Part shown: one piece after another, positions 11,648 to 21,420 of the stretch | Layout: the number at the start of each line of letters is the position of its first letter | How positions within the stretch are numbered: position 1 is the first letter of the stretch | Notes under the pieces: model-generated | Database searches by the model: none | The model's input: the letters and a program-made list of their open reading frames with translations, nothing else | What the model was told of the DNA's origin: nothing | DNA from: Astropecten irregularis | Lineage: Eukaryota > Echinodermata > Asteroidea > Paxillosida > Astropectinidae | Direction of reading: 5' to 3' | DNA length: 64,000 nucleotides | NCBI GenBank assembly: GCA_963971285.1 | Contig: OZ020244.1 | Location: 6,324,001-6,388,000 of the forward strand | Made by a program: the position numbers and the translations under genes

Positions 11648-11833
11648 TCATACTGGAACACTCACGTTCCCAATACCCGTGTTAAAAGTGACTCGTTGCA
11701 ACCAACCTAAACTTCTCCGTTCAACGTTGGCAAGACGAATCTGCCGACACATGTACCAAAGGATTGTCCCTGTTCCAACCAAACAAACCAGGACCAACAC
11801 GTACAACACAATGAGTAACAGCGTTTCTGACAT
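11648..11833 (-). CDS. Small single-pass membrane protein ORF (61 aa) in the gypsy-2 leader
   Basis: A 61-residue ORF lies 14 bases after the preceding small ORF and ends about 80 bases before the gag Met. Residues 4-26 (TLLLIVLYVLVLVCLVGTGT) form a strong hydrophobic helix, followed by a basic segment (CRQIRLANVERRSLGWLQRV). This predicts a type III or signal-anchor membrane protein with a short cytoplasmic tail. I recognise no family. It sits where Gypsy elements normally have only untranslated leader. The similar layout of the neighbouring ORF suggests duplication. It could be a chance ORF, but two such ORFs in tandem make that less likely. Confidence 0.5.
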   Translation of the reverse strand: MSETLLLIVLYVLVLVCLVGTGTILWYMCRQIRLANVERRSLGWLQRVTFNTGIGNVSVPV

Positions 11834-11847
11834 AAATTAAAATCACT

Positions 11848-12138
11848 TCACAGAGTCACCACACTCGGCCACCGACCGCTAGGTGACTGTGTCACCTCTT
11901 GGTCAACCTCAGGCTGTGGAAACCTCTGTTCAAACCCTTCCAGAGCTACGGCAAAGTAAGTGCGGTTTACTGCGCTGTGTACCCTCAACAAGGAAACTCT
12001 CTGTTCTCTTGCCGAGTCACGCAAACACCTCAGCACTTGCCACTGCTTATATAACACTCTGATACTAGCCAATACAAAAATTACAAAGACAATCAACACG
12101 AAAACAAGTAACCAACCCGGCATAGCCAAACTGCACAA
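11848..12138 (-). CDS. Small single-pass membrane protein ORF (96 aa) in the gypsy-2 leader
   Basis: The first ORF after the primer binding site, 65 bases downstream of it. Residues 7-28 (PGWLLVFVLIVFVIFVLASI) are a clear transmembrane helix. A basic region follows (RVLYKQWQVLRCLRDSAREQ), then a polar tail ending SGRWPSVVTL. The helix-then-basic-tail order matches the 61-aa ORF downstream, and the stretches after the helix (LYKQ...LLRV and WYMCRQ...LQRV) look loosely related. No family recognised. A viroporin-like, membrane-anchoring or leader-peptide role is possible, but nothing in the sequence decides this. Confidence 0.5.
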   Translation of the reverse strand: MCSLAMPGWLLVFVLIVFVIFVLASIRVLYKQWQVLRCLRDSAREQRVSLLRVHSAVNRTYFAVALEGFEQRFPQPEVDQEVTQSPSGRWPSVVTL

Positions 12139-12202
12139 AAACCGACACCCTTTGTGAGTTGCAAGAAAGCTGTTTGTGCCTAGTCAAAAGTTAATCCTAA
12201 AG

Positions 12203-12220
12203 GATCCCACTTCTGACACC
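12203..12220 (-). other. gypsy-2 primer binding site (tRNA-Leu type)
   Basis: Three bases inside the 5' LTR the minus strand reads TGGTGTCAGAAGTGGGAT, complementary to the CCA end and acceptor/T-arm of a metazoan tRNA-Leu of the kind used by other Gypsy elements. It fixes the transcription direction as minus. Confidence 0.8.
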
Positions 12221-12223
12221 ATT

Positions 12224-13091
12224 TGTGGCGCGACGAGGGGGCGGGGTCGGATGTTAGAACTCCCCGCTACCAACATTAATAGTCCACAACAATATTTATT
12301 GAACCTGCACGGGCACACGAGCGGTTATGTGCACGCACAGGGGGAACCCTCTCACGAGCGGAGGACAAAAAGGTCCAAGGCCTGTCCGTTTCTTGGAAAT
12401 ATACCAAGCTAGAGGATTGTTACCTAAGACAAGGCAAGGAGCACTCAATTTCAGACAACTCACACAACACATTCAGTTTCCAGAGAACAACGGTAGTATT
12501 TAACAGTTTAATCAACGAATACTGCAGTGAGGTTTACATATGCACTTACGGGTTTGAGGGTTACATATAAACACGATGAGGTTTACAAGCAATACACGAT
12601 GAGGTTTACATATAATAATTGAATACACAATGAGGTTGACCTACCCGACACAATGAGGTTTATGCGCAGACGGGACTACAAGCAGACAGGACTGTGACTA
12701 GGACGAGACTGGACTAAGACAGAACTAAGACTAAGACTAGACTGAACTAAGACTAAAGCCCACCGCACACTATACGATCTGACATTCCGACTAGGACCCG
12801 ACTGGTTTTTGGAAGGATCGCAAAGCATTCTTGGAGTCTTAACCATGATTGTTCCCAGTCGCAGAGCCACTCTGATGGCCAGTCGACAAGATTCGACTGT
12901 CGAATCACGGTTAAGACTCCCAGAATGCTTTGTGATCCTTCCAAAAACCAGTCGGGTCGTAGTCGGATCGTATAGTGTGCGGTGGGCTTAAGACGAGACT
13001 GAACTAAGACTAGCCACGCGCACGCCACGCGCGCCTTTATATACCGGGATGCATTACTAAACTTACCAAGTCCCTCCACTGTTTCGTCACA
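12224..13091 (-). repeat. gypsy-2 5' LTR (868 bp including a MITE)
   Basis: The same sequence as the 3' LTR, plus a 232-bp MITE and its TAA duplication. The TATA-like tract at 13036-13043 (minus strand TATATAAA) lies where an LTR promoter is expected. The outer end joins the GTAT target duplication. Confidence 0.92.
12757..12988. mobile_element. Palindromic MITE (232 bp) in the gypsy-2 5' LTR
   Basis: The two halves are near-perfect inverted copies (arms about 95 bp) beginning AGCCCACCGCACACTATACG. TAA duplications flank it (12754-12756 and 12989-12991), pointing to a Harbinger-type transposase. It is absent from the 3' LTR, so it arrived after gypsy-2 inserted. Confidence 0.85.
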
Positions 13092-14857
13092 GTATTTATG
13101 GTGGTATATTTACATGCAGCTGGATCCAGCTCTATTTGATGATAGGCATGAGACAAGTCAAGCGTGCTGAACTTTTGGCCTCCTTCTACTGCTTGAAGAA
13201 GATCATCAAGTGTGGGAATTGGATACTGCTCCAGTTTCAACACTTTATTTGCAGTAAGCTTGTAGTTGCCACAAATTCTTACTCCACCATCTGGCTTGTT
13301 CACAGCAACTACTGGGCAGGCGTAGTCTGCAAACTTCACAGGCTCAATAATGCCGTTCTCCATCAGATCATCCAGGGTTTTATCAATTTTGCTCTTCATG
13401 GCATACGGGACTGGGGCGGCTTTGTAGAATTAAGTATGTCCCAGTCATGACCTCCTGTGCAGACACTTTGGCTTGGAAACCTTCCAATTTACCAATATCG
13501 GTACAGTCAAAAACGGCAGTATGCTGGTTGAGCAGCATCTCAAGATCATTCTGAACTTTGTTGAAACTGACTTGTGGGCTTAACTCTGGGCTGCTTCTGT
13601 CGTGGCTGGCGAATTCAATGACTACAGTTGGATATTCTTGTATCCAATCTCTTCCCATCAAGCTGGCTCCATTCTCCACCACCAGCAACGGCATCTGCCT
13701 TAACTGCTGATGTTGCGAGATCTGCACATTTACTGATGCTTCTCCCAGTATGGTAACACAGTCACCAGTATAGGAATTCAGCTTGACGTCAATGGGCTGT
13801 ATGGCAGTACCCTTGCAAAAGGTACTAAATACATCTTTGGAGACAACTGTCCAGGGGCTGCCTGTGTCGATCTCCATCTTAATCTTCTTTCTGTTGACCC
13901 AAATGTCAATCAGGAAAGGATTTGGCCGGTTCAATTGGTGGACTGAACCCTCCTTCAAGTGGCTAAGGTCTTCCACGACTTGGCTTGACTCTTCATCTTC
14001 AAGATGATGGGCATTTTGGGGATAGCTGTTGCCTTTCTGCTTGTAGTAGGCTTGTACTCTGTCGCATTGGCTCTTTGTGTGTCCCACTCGAGAACACTTG
14101 TAGCACTTCTCCTTCAGGAAAGGGCAGGATGTAGGGGCGTGGCTAGCACCACAGCGCAAACACTTTCTTGCTTGCTTGCTCACAGCACCACCGCTGGCTT
14201 CACAGGATGCCTGTTTTGCTGGCTTCTGCATGGCTTTTTGCTTAAGGGGCTTCCCTTGCATCTTATTTACAGCTGTTACCGGAGGGCTATCCTGATGGAC
14301 TCCGATATTTTTTAGATTTTCGACATCCCCATTTGCCACTTCCATAGCTCTAGCTATTTGAAGAGCCTTCTGAAAGGTTAATTTGGGCTCACTCAGGAGC
14401 TTTTTCTGCATTACTGTGTCACGGCAGCCTACTACTATTCTATCACGTAGCATGTTATCTAGCTCCTTAAAAATTACATCCCTCGCTATTAAAGCTGTCT
14501 TACATGTAAGTTTGCAACAAACTGGGGGATAGTCTCATTTGACTTCTGACTACAAGATTGAAGAATAAAACCTGTATCTCTGAACAACCTCAGTTGGCTT
14601 GGGAGAGAAATGTGCCTTCAAGACATCTTTACACTCTTTGTATGTTTTTTTCAGTAGGCTTTTTAGGCTGTACCAAAGCTCGCAGTGTATGGTAATTCTT
14701 GCTTCCTAAATTGGTTAAGAAAACTGATCTTTTGCTTCTCATCATCAGTGATCTCATTGGCTTGCAACCATGCTTCTAGAAGTTCTACCCACTCTTCAAA
14801 ATTATAACCATCTGCAAACTGTGGCACATTACCCAAATATTGCCTAGGCGTTGCCAT
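13092..14857 (-). pseudogene. gypsy-1 gag, protease and N-terminal half of RT
   Basis: Gag starts at 14857 (MATPRQYLGNVPQFADGYNF) and breaks by frameshift near 14663. It resumes at 14453 with MLRDRIVVGCRD, two Cys knuckles (CLRCGASHAPTSC and CYKCSRVGHTKSQC) and a protease with an intact active site (MEIDTGSPWTVVSKDVF). Another one-base shift near 13390 separates it from RT (IDKTLDDLMENGIIEPV, FSTLDLSHAYHQIEL). The RT ends at 13092, where gypsy-2 interrupts it; the palm with YLDD is at 3249-3732. This gag has two knuckles where gypsy-2 shows one, so the two Gypsy elements are different lineages. Confidence 0.87.
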
Positions 14858-14920
14858 CTCGGAATTACTGGCAACAGCTTTACATACAATTACAACTGAA
14901 GTGATTCAACTAGTACTGCA

Positions 14921-16209
14921 GGCCTTGCGCTAACTTTTTTTCCTGTCTAGCCCACCGGGCTAGCCAACTTCAGATTTAACTAGCCCGTTGAGAATTTTAC
15001 TAGCCCGTACATATTTTAGATTTTAAACAAGTTTTACAGGGGACTCTGTTTCAGACACTATTGGAAGTTATGATCACTACAGGAAGGCCATTTTAATAAC
15101 AATATGAAAGAAAAATGTGTACCAGCGTTTTCCCCTAGGTTGCTGGTGTTGGTAGGTGTACGTGTGCATGGAGTGGGGCATGCAGTTATAATACCTTACA
15201 TATTAACATGACATATACGTTTTCCTTTTGTTTTCTTTAGTTTTAACACTGATCCTTGTTTTAAAAAAAATAAACAAAAGTTTTCTCTTTTTTAATGATT
15301 AATGATTTTAGAAATTGGTAAAAAAAATATAAACAAAAACATGTCCAAGTGTAGAATATTAGCCTTTAGTGATCACAAGTTGAATTCAATAGTATAATGA
15401 CTACTTAGACACACATCGGAAAAACTGAATTCACATGTTCGATCGGTCCGACGTGTTCTAAAGTTACTGAGAAAATGGGAGGTAAACAAAATGCTTACGA
15501 TAACCCTGTGATAACTTGTTAAGAACTTTTTTGGTTCTCCTGTCTGAGAGTCTATTGTGGTTTAATTCACCATCATAATGACTCTGCCCGTAGCAGGTTT
15601 TTGGCGCAAGTAAATGAGCATCCACTGTGGATCATGGAAGACCGTAAGCACAATAGCGGACCGTAAGCACAAAATTGAATCGACGCGATAAATAATAGAG
15701 TGCTTGCTTATTTCCACTACATGTACATGTATGTTGAACTATTAAACCAATCACAAGAATCATCGTAACGTATTCAGAATGGTAAAATGACTGAGACAAG
15801 TCCAATAATTCTGAGCAACGAGCCTACATTGAGCACACGGCACGCAGCGTGGTCGCTGTGTGTACTAGGCATAGTGCAATCGATCATGTGACGGGCGTTA
15901 TGTGAGCTGTTGCCCGTGCACGCTGTGCAAGTGTTACCCTACGCGTTCGGTGTTTAGAGCTTGAACAGAAAGAAAGCGCTTCGCTATTATTCGGGACGTA
16001 CGTATGCTCGAACGTATCATAAATAAAATAAATCGCAACACATTTTGTAAACACTCAGTTTACTTTCATCTTTGTACATATATCAAAAACCCGAAAGCAG
16101 GTTGTTCATTTTTTACTAGCCCACCGGGCAACCAAGGAAGCGAGTCTAGGTAGCCCGGAGCGGTTTTCGCTAGACATTGTCCACCGGGCTAGTACTATTT
16201 CGAGCCCTG
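14921..16209. mobile_element. hAT-like non-autonomous transposon (1.29 kb) in the gypsy-1 leader
   Basis: It starts CAGGCCTTGCGC and ends with the complement of CAGGGCTCGAAATAGTACTA, typical of hAT termini. ACTAGCCC/GGGCTAGT words are repeated just inside both ends (14950-15010 and 16115-16195), like subterminal transposase sites. A 6-bp GTACTG occurs at both flanks; a full 8-bp duplication is not preserved. The interior is AT-rich with no transposase. Confidence 0.65.
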
Positions 16210-16797
16210 TACTGGTACTCAAAATATGTACAGTACCACAACATTGCATCATATAGGTCTACTTGTGTGCTCAGGAATATAGTGAACAACACTGAAAATT
16301 AAACAGGTCTAAAGTTAAATACCATACGTGAAATGCAATGATTGCAATCAACAAAGGAAGGCAAAATTACAAAGTACATTTAAAGCACTTTTAAAACCAA
16401 CTGGTCTATATATGCACATAACACACTGAACAAAAGCAAATTGCTAGGCTTGGCTGTAGCCAAGAATGTCCAGTCTGTCATACCTGATAGCATTCTCACT
16501 TTGCATTTGTCCAGTTCACTAATCAGTGTATTGTAGCACACTGACAAAGTTCAAGTTCAATGGCTGTGGCTTGCTTGCTTGAGTTGAACTCGAACATGAA
16601 GGCAGAAATGTTCCAGCAAGTAGACATGTTCCGGCAAGAACTGAACTGCTGAAGGACTCTAACCTCTAGTGTAGGTCCACTGGGCATGGCTGGATTGTGG
16701 TTCAATTCGGCATGGCAAAGTTCCGAAGGGTAGGCAGGGCAGGCAGGGCTCTGGTCAGAGCAAATTATCGAGAGTGATTCCATCCTCGTCGGCAAAA
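16210..16797 (-). other. gypsy-1 5' leader and primer-binding region
   Basis: Non-coding sequence between the hAT-like element and the tandem array. At 16776-16797 the minus strand reads TAACA followed by TTTTGCCGACGAGGATGG. The miniature LTR element at 40290-41239 has almost the same TTTTGGCGACGAGGATGA directly after its LTR, which identifies this as an LTR end plus primer-binding region. No convincing ORF. Confidence 0.55.
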
Positions 16798-17812
16798 TGT
16801 TATGTCCATCGGGTCACTCTCAATACTCAGTAAATCAAATAAAGGATGCAGCAGGCAAAATGTTATGTCCATCAGGTCACTCTCAATACTCAGTAAATCA
16901 AAATAAAGGATGCAGCAGGCAAAATGTTATGTCCATCGGGTCACTCTCAATACTCAGTAAATCAAAATAAAGGATGCAGCAGGCAAAATGTTATGTCCAT
17001 CGGGTCACCCTCAATACTCAGTAAATCAAAATAAAGTATGCAGCAGGCAAAATGTTATGTCCATCGGGTCACCCTCAATACTCAGTAAATCAAAATAAAG
17101 GATGCAGCAGGCAAAATGTTATGTCCATCGGGTCACTCTCAATACTCAGTAAATCAAAATAAAGGATGCAGCAGGCAAAATATTATGTCCATCGGGTCAC
17201 TCTCAATACTCAGTAAATCAAAATAAAGGATGCAGCAGGCAAAATGTTATGTCCATCGGGTCACTCTCAATACTCAGTAAATCAAATAAAGGATGCAGCA
17301 GGCAAAATATTATGTCCATCGGGTCACTCTCAATACTCAGTAAATCAAAATAAAGGATGCAGCAGGCAAAATGTTATGTCCATCGGGTCACTCTCAATAC
17401 TCAGTAAATCAAATAAAGGATGCAGCAGGCAAAATATTATGTCCATCGGGTCACTCTCAATACTCAGTAAATCAAAATAAAGGATGCAGCAGGCAAAATA
17501 TTATGTCCATCGGGTCACTCTCAATACTCAGTAAATCAAAATAAAGGATGCAGCAGGCAAAATGAAATGTCCATCGGGTCACCCTCAATACTCAGTAAAT
17601 CAAATAAAGGATGCAGCAGGCAAAATATTATGACCATCGGGTCACTCTCAATACTCAGTAAATCAAAATAAAGGATGCAGCAGGCAAAATGTTATGTCCA
17701 TCGGGTCACCCTCAATACTCAGTAAATCAAATAAAGGATGCAGCAGGCAAAATGTTATGTCCATCGGGTCACTCTCAATACTCAGTATATCAAATAAAGG
17801 ATGCAGCACACG
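16791..17812 (-). repeat. Tandem array of 16 units of about 64 bp at the gypsy-1 LTR/PBS junction
   Basis: Each unit contains ATGTCCATCGGGTCACTCTC and AATACTCAGTAAATCAAA and ends in GCAGCAGGCAAAAT. The word TGTCCATC (once TGACCATC) recurs 16 times, with a period of 63-64 bp set by AATAAA/AAATAAA length variation. On the minus strand each unit runs from TGCTGCATCC to GACATAACA plus TTTTGCC, that is, to the LTR end and the first bases after it. Copies differ by only a few substitutions, so expansion is recent. Confidence 0.92.
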
Positions 17813-17829
17813 TTGTAAAATGAACTGTG

Positions 17830-19560
17830 GTCAAACTGGCCAAACATGTTAAATCAAAATCATGGATCAAAAAGCAATTCACAACATGCGCGCATGCGCA
17901 TTTGGCATAAACCCAAAGTGTAGACTTATTCCAGTCGCTACACAACAGGTTGGTTTCGAATTCATCAACGATGGAGGAGATGATGTGATCTCTTTCAGCC
18001 CTCCTGAACTCTTGTCTACACAGGCGTTAAAAGGCTTTATAGTCACCACATGAGTTTGACAGCTTCGTTCTCTTGTACATTCTGACCTTCCTCTTCATCA
18101 TCCTTTTCAGCTTGTGGTTGAACCAGGGAATTGATCGTCTACGGTTGCTCAGCTTAGATGGGATCTTTTGCTCTATGATGTCCGTCAATGTGTCTCGTAG
18201 CCTATTCCACAGATCTTGTACATTTGTTCCTTGCCTCCTTCTTTCAATGACCCTCTTAGTTCGGCTACATCCTTTCTCACATCATCCCAGTCTGCTTGCA
18301 AATACTTGTAGATCTTTCTCCGTGGTGTTTTGACAACAACTAGTTTTATGTCAAAGTCTGTGATCACCATGGCATGATCGCTGATTCCAGGGATGCTATC
18401 GGATGATTTCACTTGTGCTGGGTTGTTTGTCAGCACAATGTCCAGGATGCTTCTGAGTCATGTCGTTTGGCTGTGCACTTGAACTAGCCCATGTTCCAAT
18501 GAGAGGTCAATCACAGCTTGTAGAACTTCTCTATCCTTGGCGTTCTGACGCAGAGTGAGAGTTTGGCAATCTATATCTGGGCAGTTAAAATCGCCTGCCA
18601 CCACGATGGTCTTGTTCTGCTTTCCAGGAACTCTCTTGAGAGACTCGCCTAGTCGCTTGACATCTACTAGTCTGCGGTGGGGCATATAGAAGACTCCAAA
18701 GTATGCCTTGGCTGATCTTGGTAGTTGAATCTTTGTGCCGTTTATCTCACACTCGGTTACTGCATCTGGTAGTTCATTGCACAAGACTGCCCTTCGTACT
18801 CCTACAAAGACACCACCACTGCAACCATCTCTGTCATGATTCCTGTAAACTTGGTGTGATGCTGGGAACACCTCACTGTTCTTGATGGCATCTTCTCCCA
18901 GACTCATGCCAGGTTTCATTCCGTGGAGCCACGATTCTGTGCCGCATATTACATCAGGTTTCACATACTGAAGAGCTGCCTTGAATTCTGCTGATTTTCC
19001 TCTAAGCAGTTTATACTGTCAGCTAGGAGCCTAAGGTTTCCTTCCTCTGGAAGTGGAAGATATCACTTGTTTCGCTTTCCAAACTAGGGGCAGAGCTCAG
19101 ACTTGATCTTTCGCTGACAGGCACTGAGTCCGAGGAGGTAGTAAGAAGCAGCTCCAGGCTTGGAGTAGATCTAGTTGAGGTATGAGGCGAGCTCGACATA
19201 GGGGTCCATTACCTTCTCTTGTTACGGATGCATCACATTCATGGGCTACTGGCTAGTGTTGGGCTGAAGGGCTCGTCTGAGCCTAGTGAGTCCAACGAAT
19301 CCTCAAACTTGGTGAGTGGGTAATATGTGTTTGAGACTTCCAGTTCATAGTGTGGAAGGTGAAGCTATCAATTGATGTTAACACTATCGCACTTATGACA
19401 GTGCCATATACCATCCGACTTCTCAAGGTGAGACATCTCTTGCGTGGTGATACTCTCACATGACTTGTGATGCCAGATTGAACAGTTTGTGCAGCACACC
19501 GCAATTTGGGACCAAGTGACCGGCCACACACATCCTCCACATGGAAACACATTGTTCACT
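17830..19560 (-). pseudogene. LINE fragment with PHD-like zinc finger and AP endonuclease domain
   Basis: At 19368-19559 the minus strand encodes a PHD-finger-like Cys/His pattern (CGGC, CCTNCSIWHHKSC, WHCHKC). At 18185-18964 it encodes an APE-type endonuclease as in CR1/Jockey-group LINEs: ICGTESWL, a YRNHDRDGCSGGVFV block, VVAGDFNCPDID and, after a frameshift, IPGISDHAMVITDF. The linker before RT (IPWFNHKLKRMMKRKVRMY) follows at about 18060-18180. RT itself is missing because the sequence ends at the gypsy-1 array. Frames are broken at least three times. A PHD-like finger fused to a LINE endonuclease ORF is known in invertebrate LINEs. Confidence 0.75.
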
Positions 19561-20363
19561 CTTGGGCCAGGGTTGGATTTGGTGTCCTCACTTTAACAGA
19601 ACTGAAAATCTTCGCTGGGAATGGGTGATCTTACATACTCTTTTGTCACCCTAGCACACTGGTGGAACTGCATAACACTGAATTCCCTTGCACCACATTA
19701 TCATTGAAGACTGACAAGCAAATACTAGACAAAGCAGGGTGTTGCTCATACTCACAACTGTAACATGTTACATAGATGCAGGCAATAATGGTCACAAAAT
19801 GAAGAAGGATGTCTGATGAGTGCCCAATGGCACTACTTGCTTGACTTGTACCCATTCTACATGTATTCATGTTGTAACTGCTACTGATGACTCAGGCTAG
19901 CCACCATTTTGGATTTCAGTGGTCAGGGGTGGCAAATAGCTCAACCCAAAAAGAGACTTAAAAATTCCATTTTTTTGCTTAACTTACGTTCCATGAGAAA
20001 TTACAAACATTCAAGTGATAAGTATTTGCTAAAACAGTGACAAAACTTCTGAAAAAAGCAAGGATTTCTCATAAAATGGAGTGTAAATCAGGAGCTCTGG
20101 CAGAACATGTCCGTTCCCCGTAAAGAGCACCCTCTCTCAAAAGACGGGCAAATTTTTGATGTCTGAACTTCAATATGTGCTTTTTTGAAATCAAGTGTAC
20201 AAAAGAGATAAAAAGAAGTTTCAATTTTGGGGTACCATTTCCCATTTTTCATGGAATTGCCCAGATGTGTAGTGCATTCACTCTCACACTCAAGATTGTT
20301 CCAGAATGTTCCATAGCTATACACACACAACAGGCCGTAAACACACCAGGTCGATGACTCATA
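19561..20363. other. Non-coding stretch
   Basis: AT-rich sequence with only short chance ORFs. I see no repeat, exon or element ends in it. Confidence 0.5.
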
Positions 20364-20950
20364 AGGCCTATTTACACATACGCGACTTTGTCGCGTGTAT
20401 TTTTAACTGCGCACAAATCAATGGGCGTGTTTACATTTACGCGACAAAGTAGTGCGACTTGTCGCGCGACTTTTTGAAATCAAATTGAAAGTGATTTTGT
20501 CGCGCGACAAAAAAAGTTGCACACGTTTTTCCCTATGTCCTCACGTGCCAGCTGTATTGATTGCTTGGGAAAGATGGACAAAATAATAATAACTGAGGTC
20601 CAGAAATATAATTAATTGTACGAGGCATCTAACAAACATTTAATATATACGCCAGGTGAAAAGACAACATAATTATGCCATTATGATCTCCTTCTGAGGG
20701 TATAGGATCACTCTAGCTGCTAAAAAAACCAGTAGGCCCCTAAGCAAAATGTATTCTTCCAAGCACGAAGAAGATGAGGCATATAAGGTGGCAATTTTTT
20801 GAAAAAGAGAAGGTCTAATTTTGATTTTTATCACAAAATTTGGAAAAAGTCGCACGACATACCGCTTTCTTTTGAACAGCTGCGCGTGTGCGACTTTGAC
20901 GCGCGACTAAGTCGCTGCGACAAAGTCGCGTATAGTGTGTAAATAGGCCT
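20364..20950. mobile_element. Non-autonomous DNA transposon with long inverted ends (587 bp)
   Basis: The left end AGGCCTATTTACACATACGC is matched by the right end GCGTATAGTGTGTAAATAGGCCT in inverted order. Both ends then carry repeated GCGACAAAGTCGC words that can fold on themselves. The 3-bp ATA repeats flank it (20361-20363 and 20951-20953). This resembles non-autonomous Harbinger-like elements. No ORF of note. Confidence 0.75.
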
Positions 20951-21029
20951 ATATTGTTTACTATTCTGATTATATAACTTCCAAGAAATGTTTTGAACAC
21001 AATTTCAATTTCCAAGAACTCAAAACAAG

Positions 21030-21420
21030 GTAAAATTACTGCTCAAGGGGCATGTAACAATTACAATAAGATTGATTATTCAAATGAGTTTTTAACATAG
21101 TTTTGAATAAGTACAGAGTCTGGGCCGATCGCATGTCGACAGGTAAATTGTTCCATAGTTCAGGTGTTATTGCAGAAAAGACACGATAGCCATATCTAGT
21201 CATACTCATGGTGCGGGGACCAGGACATTATTGTAGATGAGCAATGATAATGGCAGCAGAGCGTAGTCGTCTATTCATGAAGTTGATGCAAAACGGAATA
21301 GGAGACATGGTCTTGTACGGATTACCTGGGCAGGTTTGCGATGGATTTTATAGACAAGAAGAAGTGTAGTGAAGTCGAGTCACACGACAAGAAATTGGGT
21401 GGAAGAAGGGATGTGGTAAT
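21030..21420 (-). pseudogene. L2/CR1-type LINE RT C-terminal fragment
   Basis: Read on the minus strand, 21060-21230 encodes RYGYRVFSAITPELWNNLP and FKTMLKTHLNNQSYC, the typical end of an L2-like RT. Broken frames upstream (about 21350-21400) give TTLLLVYKIHRKPAQ, matching the preceding block of the same family. The fragment is short, has no tail, and is in the opposite orientation to the LINE at the left edge. Confidence 0.7.

Larger units (their letters stand above)
3733..13091 (-). mobile_element. gypsy-2: nearly complete Ty3/Gypsy retrotransposon (9.4 kb with insertions)
   Basis: LTRs at 3733-4368 and 12224-13091 share almost all their sequence and have TG...CA ends. The 4-bp repeat GTAT flanks the element (3729-3732 and 13092-13095), and the two gypsy-1 RT halves meet exactly there. 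Order on the minus strand: 5' LTR, tRNA-Leu-type primer site, two small membrane ORFs, gag, -1 frameshift site, pol (protease, RT, RNase H, integrase), hairpin-rich 3' region, 3' LTR. LTR differences amount to a few small indels plus one MITE, so insertion was recent. Damage: a DNA transposon in gag, a one-base frameshift in gag, a nonsense codon in pol, and substitutions at protease and integrase active sites. Confidence 0.93.
1114..17812 (-). mobile_element. gypsy-1: degenerate Ty3/Gypsy retrotransposon, host of several nested insertions
   Basis: Read on the minus strand, pieces of one Gypsy element appear in the right order: primer-binding region (about 16776-16797), gag start (14857), gag zinc knuckles and protease (13383-14453), reverse transcriptase split between 13092-13399 and 3249-3732, RNase H (about 2945-3240 and 1600-1795) and integrase zinc-binding domain (1114-1332). 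The integrase core and 3' LTR are not in the window and presumably lie left of the LINE. Interruptions are the LINE at the left, hAT-like elements at 1805-2944 and 14921-16209, and gypsy-2 at 3733-13091. Frameshifts in gag and between protease and RT make it non-functional. It is the oldest layer of the stack. Confidence 0.8.

Noticed and set aside
16791..17812. Regular repeats of about 64 bp resembling a CRISPR array
   Set aside because: The whole period is conserved with no unique spacers, and the context is a metazoan LTR retrotransposon.
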